In this document: piece after piece, positions 27,004 to 35,177 of the stretch
How the letters are laid out: every line of letters begins with the position of its first letter
Position numbering within the stretch: position 1 is the stretch's first letter
Source: Bacteroidota bacterium
GTDB taxonomy: Bacteria > Bacteroidota > Bacteroidia > Chitinophagales > Chitinophagaceae
NCBI GenBank assembly: GCA_013287475.1
Contig: JABDDT010000002.1
Span: 1 to 64,000 of the forward strand
DNA: 64,000 bases
Reading direction: 5' to 3'
Notes under the pieces: model-generated
What the model was told of the DNA's origin: nothing
Databases searched by the model: none
What the model saw: the letters and a program-made list of their open reading frames with translations, nothing else
Translations under genes and position numbers: made by a program

Positions 27004-28095
27004 ATGAAAAAACTGGATTGGTATATATTGAAGAAATTCCTGACCACTTTCGTGTTCACCATGCTCACAATCACGGTGATAGCTGTGGTGATCGACACCA
27101 GTGAGAAAGCAGATGATTTTGTTAAATCCGGATTAAGTACCTGGGGAATTGTTACACATTATTTCTTCGGATTTATTCCTTTTATCATGTCTATGATTTT
27201 CCCGCTGATGGTTTTTATTGCGGCTATTTATTTTAGTTCAAAGATGGCAGCTCAGTCGGAGTTTGTTGCCATCCTGGCCGGAGGGGTTCGTTATAACCGT
27301 ATGCTCCGGCCATATGTTGTGGGCGCCTTCATACTCGGAACATTTTTCTGGTTTGCAAGCCAGTTCTGGGTTCCCAAAGCAAATGAGATAAGGACCAATT
27401 TTCAGTCAACATATATTGATCCGCGAAGCACTTATAATGGAGATCTGTATCATTCGAATAATTTTTATTTACGGGTGAATACGGATACATATGTTGGTCT
27501 GCGATATTATGATACGACGCTGAAAAGAGCGGGAGCATTCTTTCTTTCAAAAATTAAAAACAACCATGTATATTATAATCTGCGTGCTGAATTCATGCGG
27601 TGGGATACAGCTAAAAAGAACTGGGCACTGACGAATGTGGTTGAACATACCAACGATGGTTTAAAAGAAACCGCCCGTATGATTCCTTCCATGAATATTA
27701 ATCTCAATGTAAAACCGGAGGAATTGAAAAGAGATGAATACCTGAAAGATAAATTTACAACACCTGAACTTATTCGTTTTATAAGGTTGGAAGAAATTCG
27801 CGGTTCTGAAGGTCTGAATACTTATAAGGAAGAAAGATACCACCGCGATGCCACTCCTTTTTCAGTTATTATATTGACCATGATGGGAGCAGTGATTGCA
27901 ACGCGCAGAGTAAGAGGTGGCAGCGGTGTTTTACTCGCAATAGGTCTCGTGATGGCGGCTCTTTTCGTGATCATGGATAAGTTTTCTGTAACCTTTGCAA
28001 CCAAAGGAAATTTTTCTCCCATGCTGGCGGCATGGATGCCCAATATTATTTTTAGTTTCGTAGCACTTGGACTCTACTGGAAAGCCCCGAAATGA
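27004..28095 (+). CDS. LptF/LptG-family lipopolysaccharide export permease
   Basis: 363 residues. YjgP/YjgQ-type permease: it opens MKKLDWYILKKFLTTFVFTM with the first membrane helices, has a central periplasmic beta-jellyroll (about 120-260), and ends in three helices (TPFSVIILTMMGAVIATRR). With LptB it extracts LPS from the inner membrane. Bacteroidota usually have two such genes; the partner is not in this window. The ATG at 27004 follows directly after GCATG with a weak -7-like TTAATTTGC upstream. Confidence 0.9.
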   Translation: MKKLDWYILKKFLTTFVFTMLTITVIAVVIDTSEKADDFVKSGLSTWGIVTHYFFGFIPFIMSMIFPLMVFIAAIYFSSKMAAQSEFVAILAGGVRYNRMLRPYVVGAFILGTFFWFASQFWVPKANEIRTNFQSTYIDPRSTYNGDLYHSNNFYLRVNTDTYVGLRYYDTTLKRAGAFFLSKIKNNHVYYNLRAEFMRWDTAKKNWALTNVVEHTNDGLKETARMIPSMNINLNVKPEELKRDEYLKDKFTTPELIRFIRLEEIRGSEGLNTYKEERYHRDATPFSVIILTMMGAVIATRRVRGGSGVLLAIGLVMAALFVIMDKFSVTFATKGNFSPMLAAWMPNIIFSFVALGLYWKAPK

Positions 28096-28203
28096 ATATT
28101 AATCCCCGGTTAATTTTAAACATTCAGATTCAATCATTTGTTCCGACAACATTCATGGTTTAACTTTATCCACTATACCAGATCATCCTTTTAAAAGTGC
28201 GGC

Positions 28204-29526
28204 ATGACCATTAAGGAAAAATTTAAAATCAAAGCGGATAGCCTGAATGCAGAAGTAAAGGATATTCTCAAAGAACATGGTTCTAAAAAAATAGGAGAAG
28301 TTACCCTGTCACAGATTTACAGCGGGATGCGTGGTATGACGGGACTGGTTACGGAAACTTCTTTGCTCGATCCGCAGGAGGGCATTCGGTTTCGTGGATA
28401 TTCCATTCCTGAAATTCAGCAAAAACTTCCCAAAGCGCCCGGATGCAGTGAGCCTCTTCCGGAAGGATTGTTTTATCTTATGCTTTTGGGAGAACTTCCG
28501 AATGAAATAGATGTGCACGAACTAACGGCCAACTGGCAACGCCGCAGTCACGTTCCAAATTATGTTTTTGATGCCATTGAAGCTTTACCGGTTTCCTCTC
28601 ATCCGATGACGCAATTTGTCGTTGCGATCATGGCCCTGCAAACGGAAAGTCAGTTTGCAAAAAAATATGCAGAAGGACTGAATAAAAAAGATTACTGGGA
28701 AGCGGTATTTGACGATTCCATGAATCTGATAGCGCGGCTGCCAAGGGTAGCAGCTTATATCTACAGAAGAAAATATAAAAACGGGGAACATATTCAACCC
28801 AATGGCCTGCTTGACTGGGCCGGAAATTTCGCCCATATGCTGGGGTATAAAAACGATACTTTTCATGAACTCATGCGGCTTTATATGACTATACATGCAG
28901 ATCATGAAGGTGGTAATGTGAGTGCGCATACAACCCATCTCGTGGGTTCTGCACTTAGCGATCCATATCTGAGTTTTGCAGCGGGCATGAACGGACTGGC
29001 AGGACCACTTCACGGGCTCGCCAACCAGGAAGTGATCAAATGGATCCTGGAAATGCGCGAAGAATTGGATACTGAACTGCCTACGCAGGAACAGATTGTT
29101 GCCTACGTGAAAAAAACGCTTAATGACGGGAAAGTGGTTCCGGGTTATGGGCATGCGGTATTGCGGAAAACAGATCCCCGTTTCACTGCCCAGATGGAAT
29201 TCGGGAAAAAACATCTTCCCGATGATTCACTTGTAAAAACTGTCTGGAATATATATGAGGCCGTTCCGCCTGTATTACAATCCCTCGGTAAAATAAAGAA
29301 CCCCTGGCCAAATGTAGACGCGCACAGCGGTGCCCTCCTCGTACATTTCGGATTGGTGGAATATGAATTCTATACCGTCTTATTTGGCGTGAGCCGCTCC
29401 CTCGGCGTACTCGCAAGCCTTTGCTGGGACCGGGCCCTGGGATATTCTCTGGAAAGACCCAAATCCGTAACAACTGAATCGGTTAAACAATGGTTGGAAG
29501 GGAAAGGAGAAATATGGGGGGAATAA
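28204..29526 (+). CDS. gltA: Citrate synthase, eukaryote-like type
   Basis: 440 residues. The N-terminal part (GMRGMTGLVTETSLLDPQEG then IRFRGYSIPEIQQKLPKA) resembles mitochondrial citrate synthase far more than the hexameric proteobacterial GltA. The catalytic residues lie in GLAGPLHGLANQE (His), PGYGHAVLRKTDPRF (His) and WPNVDAHSGALL (Asp). It condenses acetyl-CoA with oxaloacetate. The dimeric type lacks the NADH-sensing N-terminal domain of GltA. The stop is followed within 5 bp by the family G inverted repeat that encloses the four-helix-bundle gene. Confidence 0.95.
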   Translation: MTIKEKFKIKADSLNAEVKDILKEHGSKKIGEVTLSQIYSGMRGMTGLVTETSLLDPQEGIRFRGYSIPEIQQKLPKAPGCSEPLPEGLFYLMLLGELPNEIDVHELTANWQRRSHVPNYVFDAIEALPVSSHPMTQFVVAIMALQTESQFAKKYAEGLNKKDYWEAVFDDSMNLIARLPRVAAYIYRRKYKNGEHIQPNGLLDWAGNFAHMLGYKNDTFHELMRLYMTIHADHEGGNVSAHTTHLVGSALSDPYLSFAAGMNGLAGPLHGLANQEVIKWILEMREELDTELPTQEQIVAYVKKTLNDGKVVPGYGHAVLRKTDPRFTAQMEFGKKHLPDDSLVKTVWNIYEAVPPVLQSLGKIKNPWPNVDAHSGALLVHFGLVEYEFYTVLFGVSRSLGVLASLCWDRALGYSLERPKSVTTESVKQWLEGKGEIWGE

Positions 29527-29530
29527 CAAT

Positions 29531-29603
29531 TAATGTGACGAATACGGAAATGTACTGAATTAAAAATGGGGAAATTAAATGGGAAAATGATAATGTGGGA
29601 ATG
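29531..29603. repeat. Left arm of a 73-bp inverted repeat (family G)
   Basis: It is about 90% identical to the reverse complement of 30067-30140: one run of four mismatches, two single mismatches and one 1-base indel. The arm has a loose 7-bp rhythm (AATGGGG, AAATTAA, ATGGGAA, AATGATA). It begins 4 bp after the citrate synthase stop. Confidence 0.95.
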
Positions 29604-29669
29604 AAAGATGAAAAGGAGAAATAAGCAATTATTTCTGGTGTAATCACTTCAAAGATCTATTTGATTTGC

Positions 29670-29704
29670 AATAATATTGATCATCCTAAGGATCAAATAT
29701 TATT
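29670..29704 (+). promoter_or_regulatory. Hairpin directly upstream of the four-helix-bundle start codon
   Basis: AATAATATTGATC pairs with GATCAAATATTATT (one bulged A) over the 8-base loop ATCCTAAG. The stem ends 5 bp before the ATG at 29710, where it could cover a ribosome-binding region. No Shine-Dalgarno sequence is visible. Confidence 0.6.
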
Positions 29705-29709
29705 GAATA

Positions 29710-30054
29710 ATGAAAGAGAATATCATCCTGAACAAATCCATCAATTTTTCGGTCGGTATTAGAAATTATTGTCAGGCACTTTATTTCAAAAAAGAAACAA
29801 CGATTGCAAACCAGTTGATAAGATGTGGAATGGCGATTGGTGCAAATATTTCAGAAGCGCAACAGGCAGAGAGCAGGTCGGACTTCATACATAAAATGAA
29901 AATTGCTGCGAAAGAAGCGAGTGAATCGCTTTATTGGCTGTCAGTTTGTGAAAAATCAGACATAGCAGGATTTCAGCATGAGTTGATGAGTGAAGTAAAT
30001 CAGATCATTGCGATCCTTTCGAAAATTATTATATCAGCAAAGAAAAATATCTAA
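29710..30054 (+). CDS. Four-helix-bundle protein of the 23S rRNA intervening-sequence family
   Basis: 114 residues, all helical. The pattern QLIRCGMAIGANISEAQQAE, SDFIHKMKIAAKEASESLYW is the hallmark of the small four-helix-bundle family (TIGR02436-like), first seen in intervening sequences of Leptospira and Coxiella 23S rRNA genes and related to the Avd protein of diversity-generating retroelements. The molecular role is unknown; the basic surface suggests nucleic-acid binding (inference). The gene sits alone in the loop of a 73-bp inverted repeat (arms 29531-29603 and 30067-30140) in an ordinary gene junction, not in an rRNA gene. A 13-bp hairpin precedes its start. Confidence 0.85.
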   Translation: MKENIILNKSINFSVGIRNYCQALYFKKETTIANQLIRCGMAIGANISEAQQAESRSDFIHKMKIAAKEASESLYWLSVCEKSDIAGFQHELMSEVNQIIAILSKIIISAKKNI

Positions 30055-30066
30055 CGCATAAATCCA

Positions 30067-30140
30067 CATTCCCACATTATCATTTCCCCATTTAATTTCC
30101 CCATTTTTTAATTCCCAGCATTTCCGTATTCGCCACATTA
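30067..30140. repeat. Right arm of the family G inverted repeat
   Basis: 74 bp, the reverse complement of 29531-29603 apart from six substitutions and one indel. It ends 6 bp before the stop of the convergent sulfhydrylase gene (stop at 30147-30149). Confidence 0.95.
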
Positions 30141-30146
30141 AAAGAA

Positions 30147-31307
30147 CTATAACGCCTGTAAGATGTCATTAAGAATATCATCCCTGTGTTCCAGTCCGCA
30201 GGAAATGCGTATAAGCCCCGGCGTTATATTAACTGCCTGTCTTTCTTCTTCGGTTAATTTGGCGTGTGTTGTACTTGCCGGATGAGAAGCAATACTGCGT
30301 GTATCGCCGAGGTTGGCGGTGCGCGAAAGCATTTTCAGATTATCGAGGAATTTTCTTCCGTTATCCAATCCGCCTTTCAGTTCAAAACAAAAGAGACCGC
30401 CACCGTTTTTCATTTGTTTTTTTGCAATCGCATACTGAGGATGTGATTCGAGAAAAGGATATTTAAGCCAGCTGATAGCCGGATGATTTTGCAATTGCTG
30501 CGACAGGTAAAATGCATTGGATGCATGACGCTCCATCCTGACTTCCAGGGTTTCAAGGCTTCTGCTCAGGACCCACGCATTAAAGGGAGAAAGGGCCGGA
30601 CCGGTACTCCGGCAGAAAAGATATATTTCATGTATGAGCTTTTTACTGCCCAGTACTATTCCACCAAGCACGCGTCCTTGTCCATCAAGCCATTTGGTTG
30701 CAGAATGCACTACCAGGTCGGCGCCAAATTCAACAGGAAGCTGTCCTATGGGCGTTGCAAAACAATTGTCAACGCAATAAATCAGGCCATGTTTTTTTGC
30801 AAGATCGCCTACTTCCTTCAAATCTATCAGATCCAGCCCCGGGTTTGTCGGTGATTCCAGATAAATCATTTTAGTATTATCCTGTACCGCTGCTTCCCAT
30901 GATGCAATGTCATATACCGGTACATATGTATATTCAATGCCATATTTAGGCAGAATCTTCGTAATAACAGTATGTGTACTTCCGAAGATCGCATTACATG
31001 AAATCAGGTGGTCTCCTTTTTTGAGAAAAGTCAGTATGGATGCAAAGACAGCACTCATTCCGGAAGAAGTGGCGAATCCTGATTCCATTCCTTCCAGTAC
31101 ACACATGCGGTCAGTAAATTCCTGTACGCTGGGATTGGAAAATCGACTGTAGATATTGTCGTCATTTTCGTCGGCAAATGCAGCACGCATTTCTTCCGCA
31201 TTGTCGAAACTGAAACTGCTGGTAAGAAACAACGGTGAGGAATGTTCCATTTCATTGGTCTGCTCCACTCGGGTGCGGATCATTTTGGATACGGGGTGTA
31301 AGGACAT
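30147..31307 (-). CDS. metZ: O-acetyl/O-succinylhomoserine sulfhydrylase, PLP-dependent
   Basis: 386 residues, Cys/Met metabolism PLP family. The PLP lysine is in VHSATKWLDGQGR; other family blocks are ATSSGMSAVFASILTFLKKG, YLESPTNPGL and the C-terminal RTANLGDTRSIASHPASTTH. It replaces the activated hydroxyl of homoserine with sulfide to make homocysteine. metX, which makes O-acetylhomoserine, lies 505 bp beyond its start in divergent orientation, which supports a methionine role. Cystathionine gamma-synthase or gamma-lyase is the alternative; the DGQGR sequence favours sulfhydrylase. Confidence 0.85.
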   Translation of the reverse strand: MSLHPVSKMIRTRVEQTNEMEHSSPLFLTSSFSFDNAEEMRAAFADENDDNIYSRFSNPSVQEFTDRMCVLEGMESGFATSSGMSAVFASILTFLKKGDHLISCNAIFGSTHTVITKILPKYGIEYTYVPVYDIASWEAAVQDNTKMIYLESPTNPGLDLIDLKEVGDLAKKHGLIYCVDNCFATPIGQLPVEFGADLVVHSATKWLDGQGRVLGGIVLGSKKLIHEIYLFCRSTGPALSPFNAWVLSRSLETLEVRMERHASNAFYLSQQLQNHPAISWLKYPFLESHPQYAIAKKQMKNGGGLFCFELKGGLDNGRKFLDNLKMLSRTANLGDTRSIASHPASTTHAKLTEEERQAVNITPGLIRISCGLEHRDDILNDILQAL

Positions 31308-31319
31308 ATATTAAAATGT

Positions 31320-31742
31320 TTAGGATATGATTTTAGTTTCCCAGTGAATTTTACAACCTGCACCCATCAGTGTAGCCGCAACAGAACAATATTTTTCGAT
31401 GGAAAGATCACAGGCTCTCTTGGCTTTTTCAGGTTCGATATTACCCTTCAATTCAAAAATAATCTTAATATATTTCCATAGGGTGGGATCTTTACCAGCC
31501 TCTCTTTCTCCGTCAATAAGAATCCGGAATTCTTCAACGGTTTGTTTTTGTTTTTTCAGAATGGATACAATATCGATCCCACTGCAGCCTCCCAGACCCA
31601 TCAGCAACATTTGCATTGGCCTTATGCCGAAATTATGTCCGCCGCTTTCAGGACTTGAATCCATTTTCACGGTATGACCACTGGCATCTTTTCCTTCAAA
31701 TCCAAAATCATTGTTAACGCGGAAGACTTCAACATGGAACAT
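31320..31742 (-). CDS. OsmC-family protein
   Basis: 140 residues. OsmC/Ohr fold: GGHNFGIRPMQMLLMGLGGC carries the first conserved cysteine of the family, followed by the helical segment IDIVSILKKQKQTVEEFRI. The second cysteine position is in AKRACDLSIEKYCSVAA. OsmC/Ohr proteins reduce organic hydroperoxides, though short forms like this are often uncharacterised. It lies 12 bp upstream of the sulfhydrylase on the same strand, so the two are probably cotranscribed, and is divergent from metX with 69 bp between starts. Confidence 0.85.
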   Translation of the reverse strand: MFHVEVFRVNNDFGFEGKDASGHTVKMDSSPESGGHNFGIRPMQMLLMGLGGCSGIDIVSILKKQKQTVEEFRILIDGEREAGKDPTLWKYIKIIFELKGNIEPEKAKRACDLSIEKYCSVAATLMGAGCKIHWETKIIS

Positions 31743-31811
31743 AAAAAAGATTTTTGCAAAGGTAATTCATGCATGTCCTTATTTTGCATTCATAAAATTT
31801 GAATCTTCAGC

Positions 31812-32822
31812 ATGGAGGAATTTCTTCATTACCATCCCTTTACCCTTGAAAACGGTCAGACTTTACCCGGAATCAGGATAGGTTACCATGCTTATGGCAA
31901 TCTGAATGCAACGGGGGATAATGTTGTCTGGATTTGTCACGCACTTACTGCTAATTCAGATGTAATCCGCTGGTGGCCGGGCATGGTGGGAGATCATCGT
32001 TATGTGAACCCGGAGAAATATTTCATAGTGTGTGCCAATATTTTAGGCTCCTGCTATGGAAGTTCCGGACCTCTTAGTGAAGATCCCGATACTGGCAGGA
32101 CTTACTTCAGCAGTTTTCCTATGGTTACCATCCGGGATATGGTTAAAGCGCATATTCTGTTACGTAAGCACCTGGGCATAAAGCAGATTCTACTACTGAT
32201 GGGAGGCAGCATGGGTGGTTATCAGGCGCTCGAATGGAGTTTGATGGAACCTCTTATAATCCGTGATCTTTTTCTGATCGCCACTTCTGCTGCAGAAAGT
32301 GCATGGGGAATTGCTGTTCATACAGCCCAGCGCCTCGCTATTGAAGCCGATCCTACCTGGATGGACCGGAATGAAGAGGCTGGATCCAGGGGTCTCCGTG
32401 CTGCAAGGGGTATAGGAATAATCACATATAGGAACTATGCAATCATGAAAGAAAAACAAACAGATGCTGATCCGAATAAATTGGATAATTACAGGGCTTC
32501 TTCCTATATATCTTACCAGGGAAATAAACTCTCGCGGCGTTTCAATGCATATAGTTACTGGTTGCTGACCAAGGCAATGGACAGCCATAATATTGCACGG
32601 AACCGTGGCGGCGACCTGAAAAAAGCACTTAGCAGCATTACCCATCGAACACTGATCGTAGGCATTACAAGTGATATCCTTTGTCCGATCGTAGAACAGG
32701 AATTCCTGGCTGATAACATTCCTGACAGCAAGCTCATCAGCATCGATTCACTTTACGGCCATGATGGTTTCATGGTAGAGACAGAAAAAATCGGGTTTTG
32801 TTTGAAGGAGTGGATGTCTTAA
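31812..32822 (+). CDS. metX: Homoserine O-acetyltransferase
   Basis: 336 residues, alpha/beta hydrolase fold. The nucleophile elbow is LLMGGSMGGYQALEW (Ser about residue 136), with the Asp in ITSDILCP and the His in YGHDGFMVE completing the triad. The N-terminal IRIGYHAYGNLNATGDNVVW and CHALTANSDV are typical of MetX. It activates homoserine with acetyl-CoA (or succinyl-CoA in some members) for the sulfhydrylase encoded next door. The stop TAA (32820-32822) overlaps the start of a CGCTTAA-type heptamer repeat. Confidence 0.92.
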   Translation: MEEFLHYHPFTLENGQTLPGIRIGYHAYGNLNATGDNVVWICHALTANSDVIRWWPGMVGDHRYVNPEKYFIVCANILGSCYGSSGPLSEDPDTGRTYFSSFPMVTIRDMVKAHILLRKHLGIKQILLLMGGSMGGYQALEWSLMEPLIIRDLFLIATSAAESAWGIAVHTAQRLAIEADPTWMDRNEEAGSRGLRAARGIGIITYRNYAIMKEKQTDADPNKLDNYRASSYISYQGNKLSRRFNAYSYWLLTKAMDSHNIARNRGGDLKKALSSITHRTLIVGITSDILCPIVEQEFLADNIPDSKLISIDSLYGHDGFMVETEKIGFCLKEWMS

Positions 32823-32867
32823 GCGTAACGCTTAACGCCTAACGCTAAACGCCTAACGCTAAACGCA
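32821..32867. repeat. CGCTTAA-type heptamer arm (family A2)
   Basis: Units CGTAACG, CTTAACG, CCTAACG and CTAAACG repeat with a 7-bp period from the metX stop onward. There is no complementary arm; a family D hairpin follows. Confidence 0.85.
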
Positions 32868-32875
32868 TTTAAATA

Positions 32876-32994
32876 GGATATGGGATATGAGATATGAGAT
32901 ATGGATTGGAATAATATTTTCAACAATCGCTCATAATCCATAATCCATAACCCATATCCCATATCTCATACCTCATAACCCATATCCCATAACT
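32876..32994. repeat. Family D heptamer hairpin (ATGGGAT / ATCCCAT arms)
   Basis: The left arm 32876-32909 (GGATATG, GGATATG, AGATATG) and the longer right arm 32930-32994 (CCATAAC, CCATATC, TCATACC units) flank a 20-bp centre. The right arm ends 2 bp before the TolC stop codon on the minus strand. Confidence 0.9.
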
Positions 32995-32996
32995 AT

Positions 32997-34427
32997 TTAA
33001 AGAGTCAGCCTTCCTTCGTAATATTCTAAAATTTTCGTTCTGAAAATATAATTATACCGGGCGGCGCTCAGGTTTAGATTGGCGCGGTCTACATTATTCT
33101 TTGCGATCACATAATCCACGGATGTAAGTACACCAGCATTGAAACGGATTTCTGCCGTACGGAACGACTCCCCATAGGCGCGCACCTGATCCACATAACC
33201 CTTGTATTGTCCGTATGCAGAACGGAGATTCTGCCAGGCTTGTTCTACCATTTGTTGCAGCTGGTAGTGAGAAGAAGTGGAAATTATTTTGGCATTTTCA
33301 TAATTCAACTTGGCAATTTTCACGTTGTTTCTTAAGGATAAATAATTCAGAATCGGAATATTCAGTTGCAGACCGATTGACTGGAACCGGTTATTTTTTA
33401 CCTGGTCAACAAAGGCAGTTTTTTCGGTCGGATAGCCGTTTGCCTGTACGTCATAAGTGTTCGGACCAATGGTAACAAACTCTCCGGTATTTCCAGGTGT
33501 TGGTAAACTGTTCGCAATCGTATTCGTCGCGATACTCGTATAGTTTGAATTCAGATTGCCATAAAAATAAAGTGATGGCCACATTTTACCTCGGGCAACT
33601 GCAATACTTTTCTGAAATGACTGGACACGGAGGTCATTCGCCTTGATTGTTGGAATGGTTTGCAAGGCTGCCTGGTATATGCTGTCTGAACTGCCATTCA
33701 AATCACTGATATCCGCATTCATATTCACCATTTCATACACCGCGTCTTTTTGATAGGGCACGTTGAGATAAGAAAATAAAGTCACTTTTGCAGTTTCTAA
33801 TGCATTGATGGCATTCACTACTGTTACCTCATCACTGGCATACTGACCCTGTAGATCGGATAAAGTTGCAGGGGGGATAGCTCCCTGCTCGTTCTGAATT
33901 GCAAGGCGCGCCACCTGGGCCGAATCAACGGAAGCCTGTTTATTTGCAATGCCAAGGGCCTCCTGGCTACTCAGCACCGTTAGATATGCATTTAATACCA
34001 GCAGGGTAATATTATCTTTCTGCTGTTGCAGGTCCATCTTACTGGCATGATAGAACAATGCATTTTGTTTGATGGCATTTTGCAGCTGAAGACCGTTGAA
34101 TAAAAGAAGGTTGCCATTGAGTGAATAACTTCCGGAACTATTCTGTTGATCAACATATGTATTATTGGTGGAATTTACGCTCCTTCCGTAATTATTCCCC
34201 TGTGAAACAGTTCCGCTAATCTGTGGAAGTAAATTATCCTTGGCCTGTTTAAATGTAACACCGTTCGTTTCCAGCGTTATTTGACTTTGCTGAACCAGCA
34301 GATTATTCTTGATGGCGAGATCAACACATTGCTTTATAGAAAGGAATTTTGTGCTGTCCTGACTAAAACCTGAATTATGAAAAATCAGAATAAAAATAAA
34401 AACCCAACTGCTGTACCGCTTCATCAT
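32997..34427 (-). CDS. TolC-family outer membrane efflux protein
   Basis: 476 residues with a signal peptide (SSWVFIFILIFHNSGFSQ). Two outer-membrane-efflux repeats follow, starting SIKQCVDLAIKNNLLVQQSQ and, in the second half, IGLQLNIPILNYLSLRNNVK. It forms the trimeric outer-membrane channel of a tripartite pump. It is the last gene of a minus-strand set (HlyD adaptor, ATPase, permease, ATPase, TolC), with 8 bp to the upstream ATPase gene, so coupling is likely. Confidence 0.9.
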   Translation of the reverse strand: MMKRYSSWVFIFILIFHNSGFSQDSTKFLSIKQCVDLAIKNNLLVQQSQITLETNGVTFKQAKDNLLPQISGTVSQGNNYGRSVNSTNNTYVDQQNSSGSYSLNGNLLLFNGLQLQNAIKQNALFYHASKMDLQQQKDNITLLVLNAYLTVLSSQEALGIANKQASVDSAQVARLAIQNEQGAIPPATLSDLQGQYASDEVTVVNAINALETAKVTLFSYLNVPYQKDAVYEMVNMNADISDLNGSSDSIYQAALQTIPTIKANDLRVQSFQKSIAVARGKMWPSLYFYGNLNSNYTSIATNTIANSLPTPGNTGEFVTIGPNTYDVQANGYPTEKTAFVDQVKNNRFQSIGLQLNIPILNYLSLRNNVKIAKLNYENAKIISTSSHYQLQQMVEQAWQNLRSAYGQYKGYVDQVRAYGESFRTAEIRFNAGVLTSVDYVIAKNNVDRANLNLSAARYNYIFRTKILEYYEGRLTL

Positions 34428-34435
34428 TTCTTCTT

Positions 34436-35113
34436 TTAATTGGTTACCGTTTTTTCAATGCGTCCGTCTAGCAGGTGAATAATTCTTTTTCCGTAGCTGG
34501 CATTTTTTTCAGAATGTGTTACCTGAATAATGGTTACGCCATCCTGTTTATTGAGTTGTACAAAAAGTTCCATGATCTCTTCTCCCTGTTTTGAATTCAG
34601 ATTACCTGTCGGCTCGTCAGCCAGTATGAGTTTGGGTTTTGCAACAAGCGCTCTTGCTATGCCAACGAGTTGCTGCTGACCGCCGGAAAGCTGGGTAGGG
34701 AACAAATCTTTCTTTCCTACCATCTGGAAACGGTCGAGAATATCCGCGACAATAGCCTTGCGTTCAGAAGTCTTAACGTCCTGATAGATCAACGGAGTTT
34801 CAATATTTTCATATACTGTGAGTTCATCAATCAGGTGATATGCCTGGAATACAAAGCCGATATGTGTTTTATACAGATTGGAACGCTGTTTTTCTTTCAG
34901 CTTGTAAACTTCCTGTTCCATGAAATCGTAATCTCCTTCAGAAGGCGTGTCGAGCATGCCGATGATATTGAGCAGGGTTGATTTGCCTGATCCGGATGGA
35001 CCCATTACAGAAACGAATTCACCCTCTTTAATATTCAGGTTGATATCTTTCAGAATGAAATTCCGGATATTTCCCTGGTTTATCCACTTTGATATATGTT
35101 CTAATTTTATCAT
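34436..35113 (-). CDS. ABC transporter ATP-binding protein (second of the efflux locus)
   Basis: 225 residues, MacB class. Walker A is [18 protein letters not shown] and Walker B is [13 protein letters not shown]. The signature reads LSGGQQQLVGIARAL where the family has [15 protein letters not shown], and the D-loop has Asn in GNLNS in place of Asp. It differs clearly from the ATPase at 37711-38388, which has the canonical residues at both sites. It may serve the same permease or may pair with another one. A family E repeat separates it from the permease gene. Confidence 0.85.
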   Translation of the reverse strand: MIKLEHISKWINQGNIRNFILKDINLNIKEGEFVSVMGPSGSGKSTLLNIIGMLDTPSEGDYDFMEQEVYKLKEKQRSNLYKTHIGFVFQAYHLIDELTVYENIETPLIYQDVKTSERKAIVADILDRFQMVGKKDLFPTQLSGGQQQLVGIARALVAKPKLILADEPTGNLNSKQGEEIMELFVQLNKQDGVTIIQVTHSEKNASYGKRIIHLLDGRIEKTVTN

Positions 35114-35135
35114 AATTTGTTTAATATTTATTTTC

Positions 35136-35177
35136 AGTTGGCCGTTGGCGGTTGGCCGTCATCCGGCATCCGTCACT
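35136..35177. repeat. Family E heptamer element (GTTGGCC / CCGTCAT)
   Basis: GTTGGCCGTTGGCGGTTGG runs directly into its near-complement CCGTCATCCGGCATCCGTCA. The permease stop TGA (35173-35175 on the minus strand) lies in the right arm. Confidence 0.75.

Noticed and set aside
31743-31811. SAM riboswitch ahead of metX or the OsmC/sulfhydrylase unit
   Set aside because: The divergent gap is only 69 bp and shows no SAM-I or SAM-II type helices.
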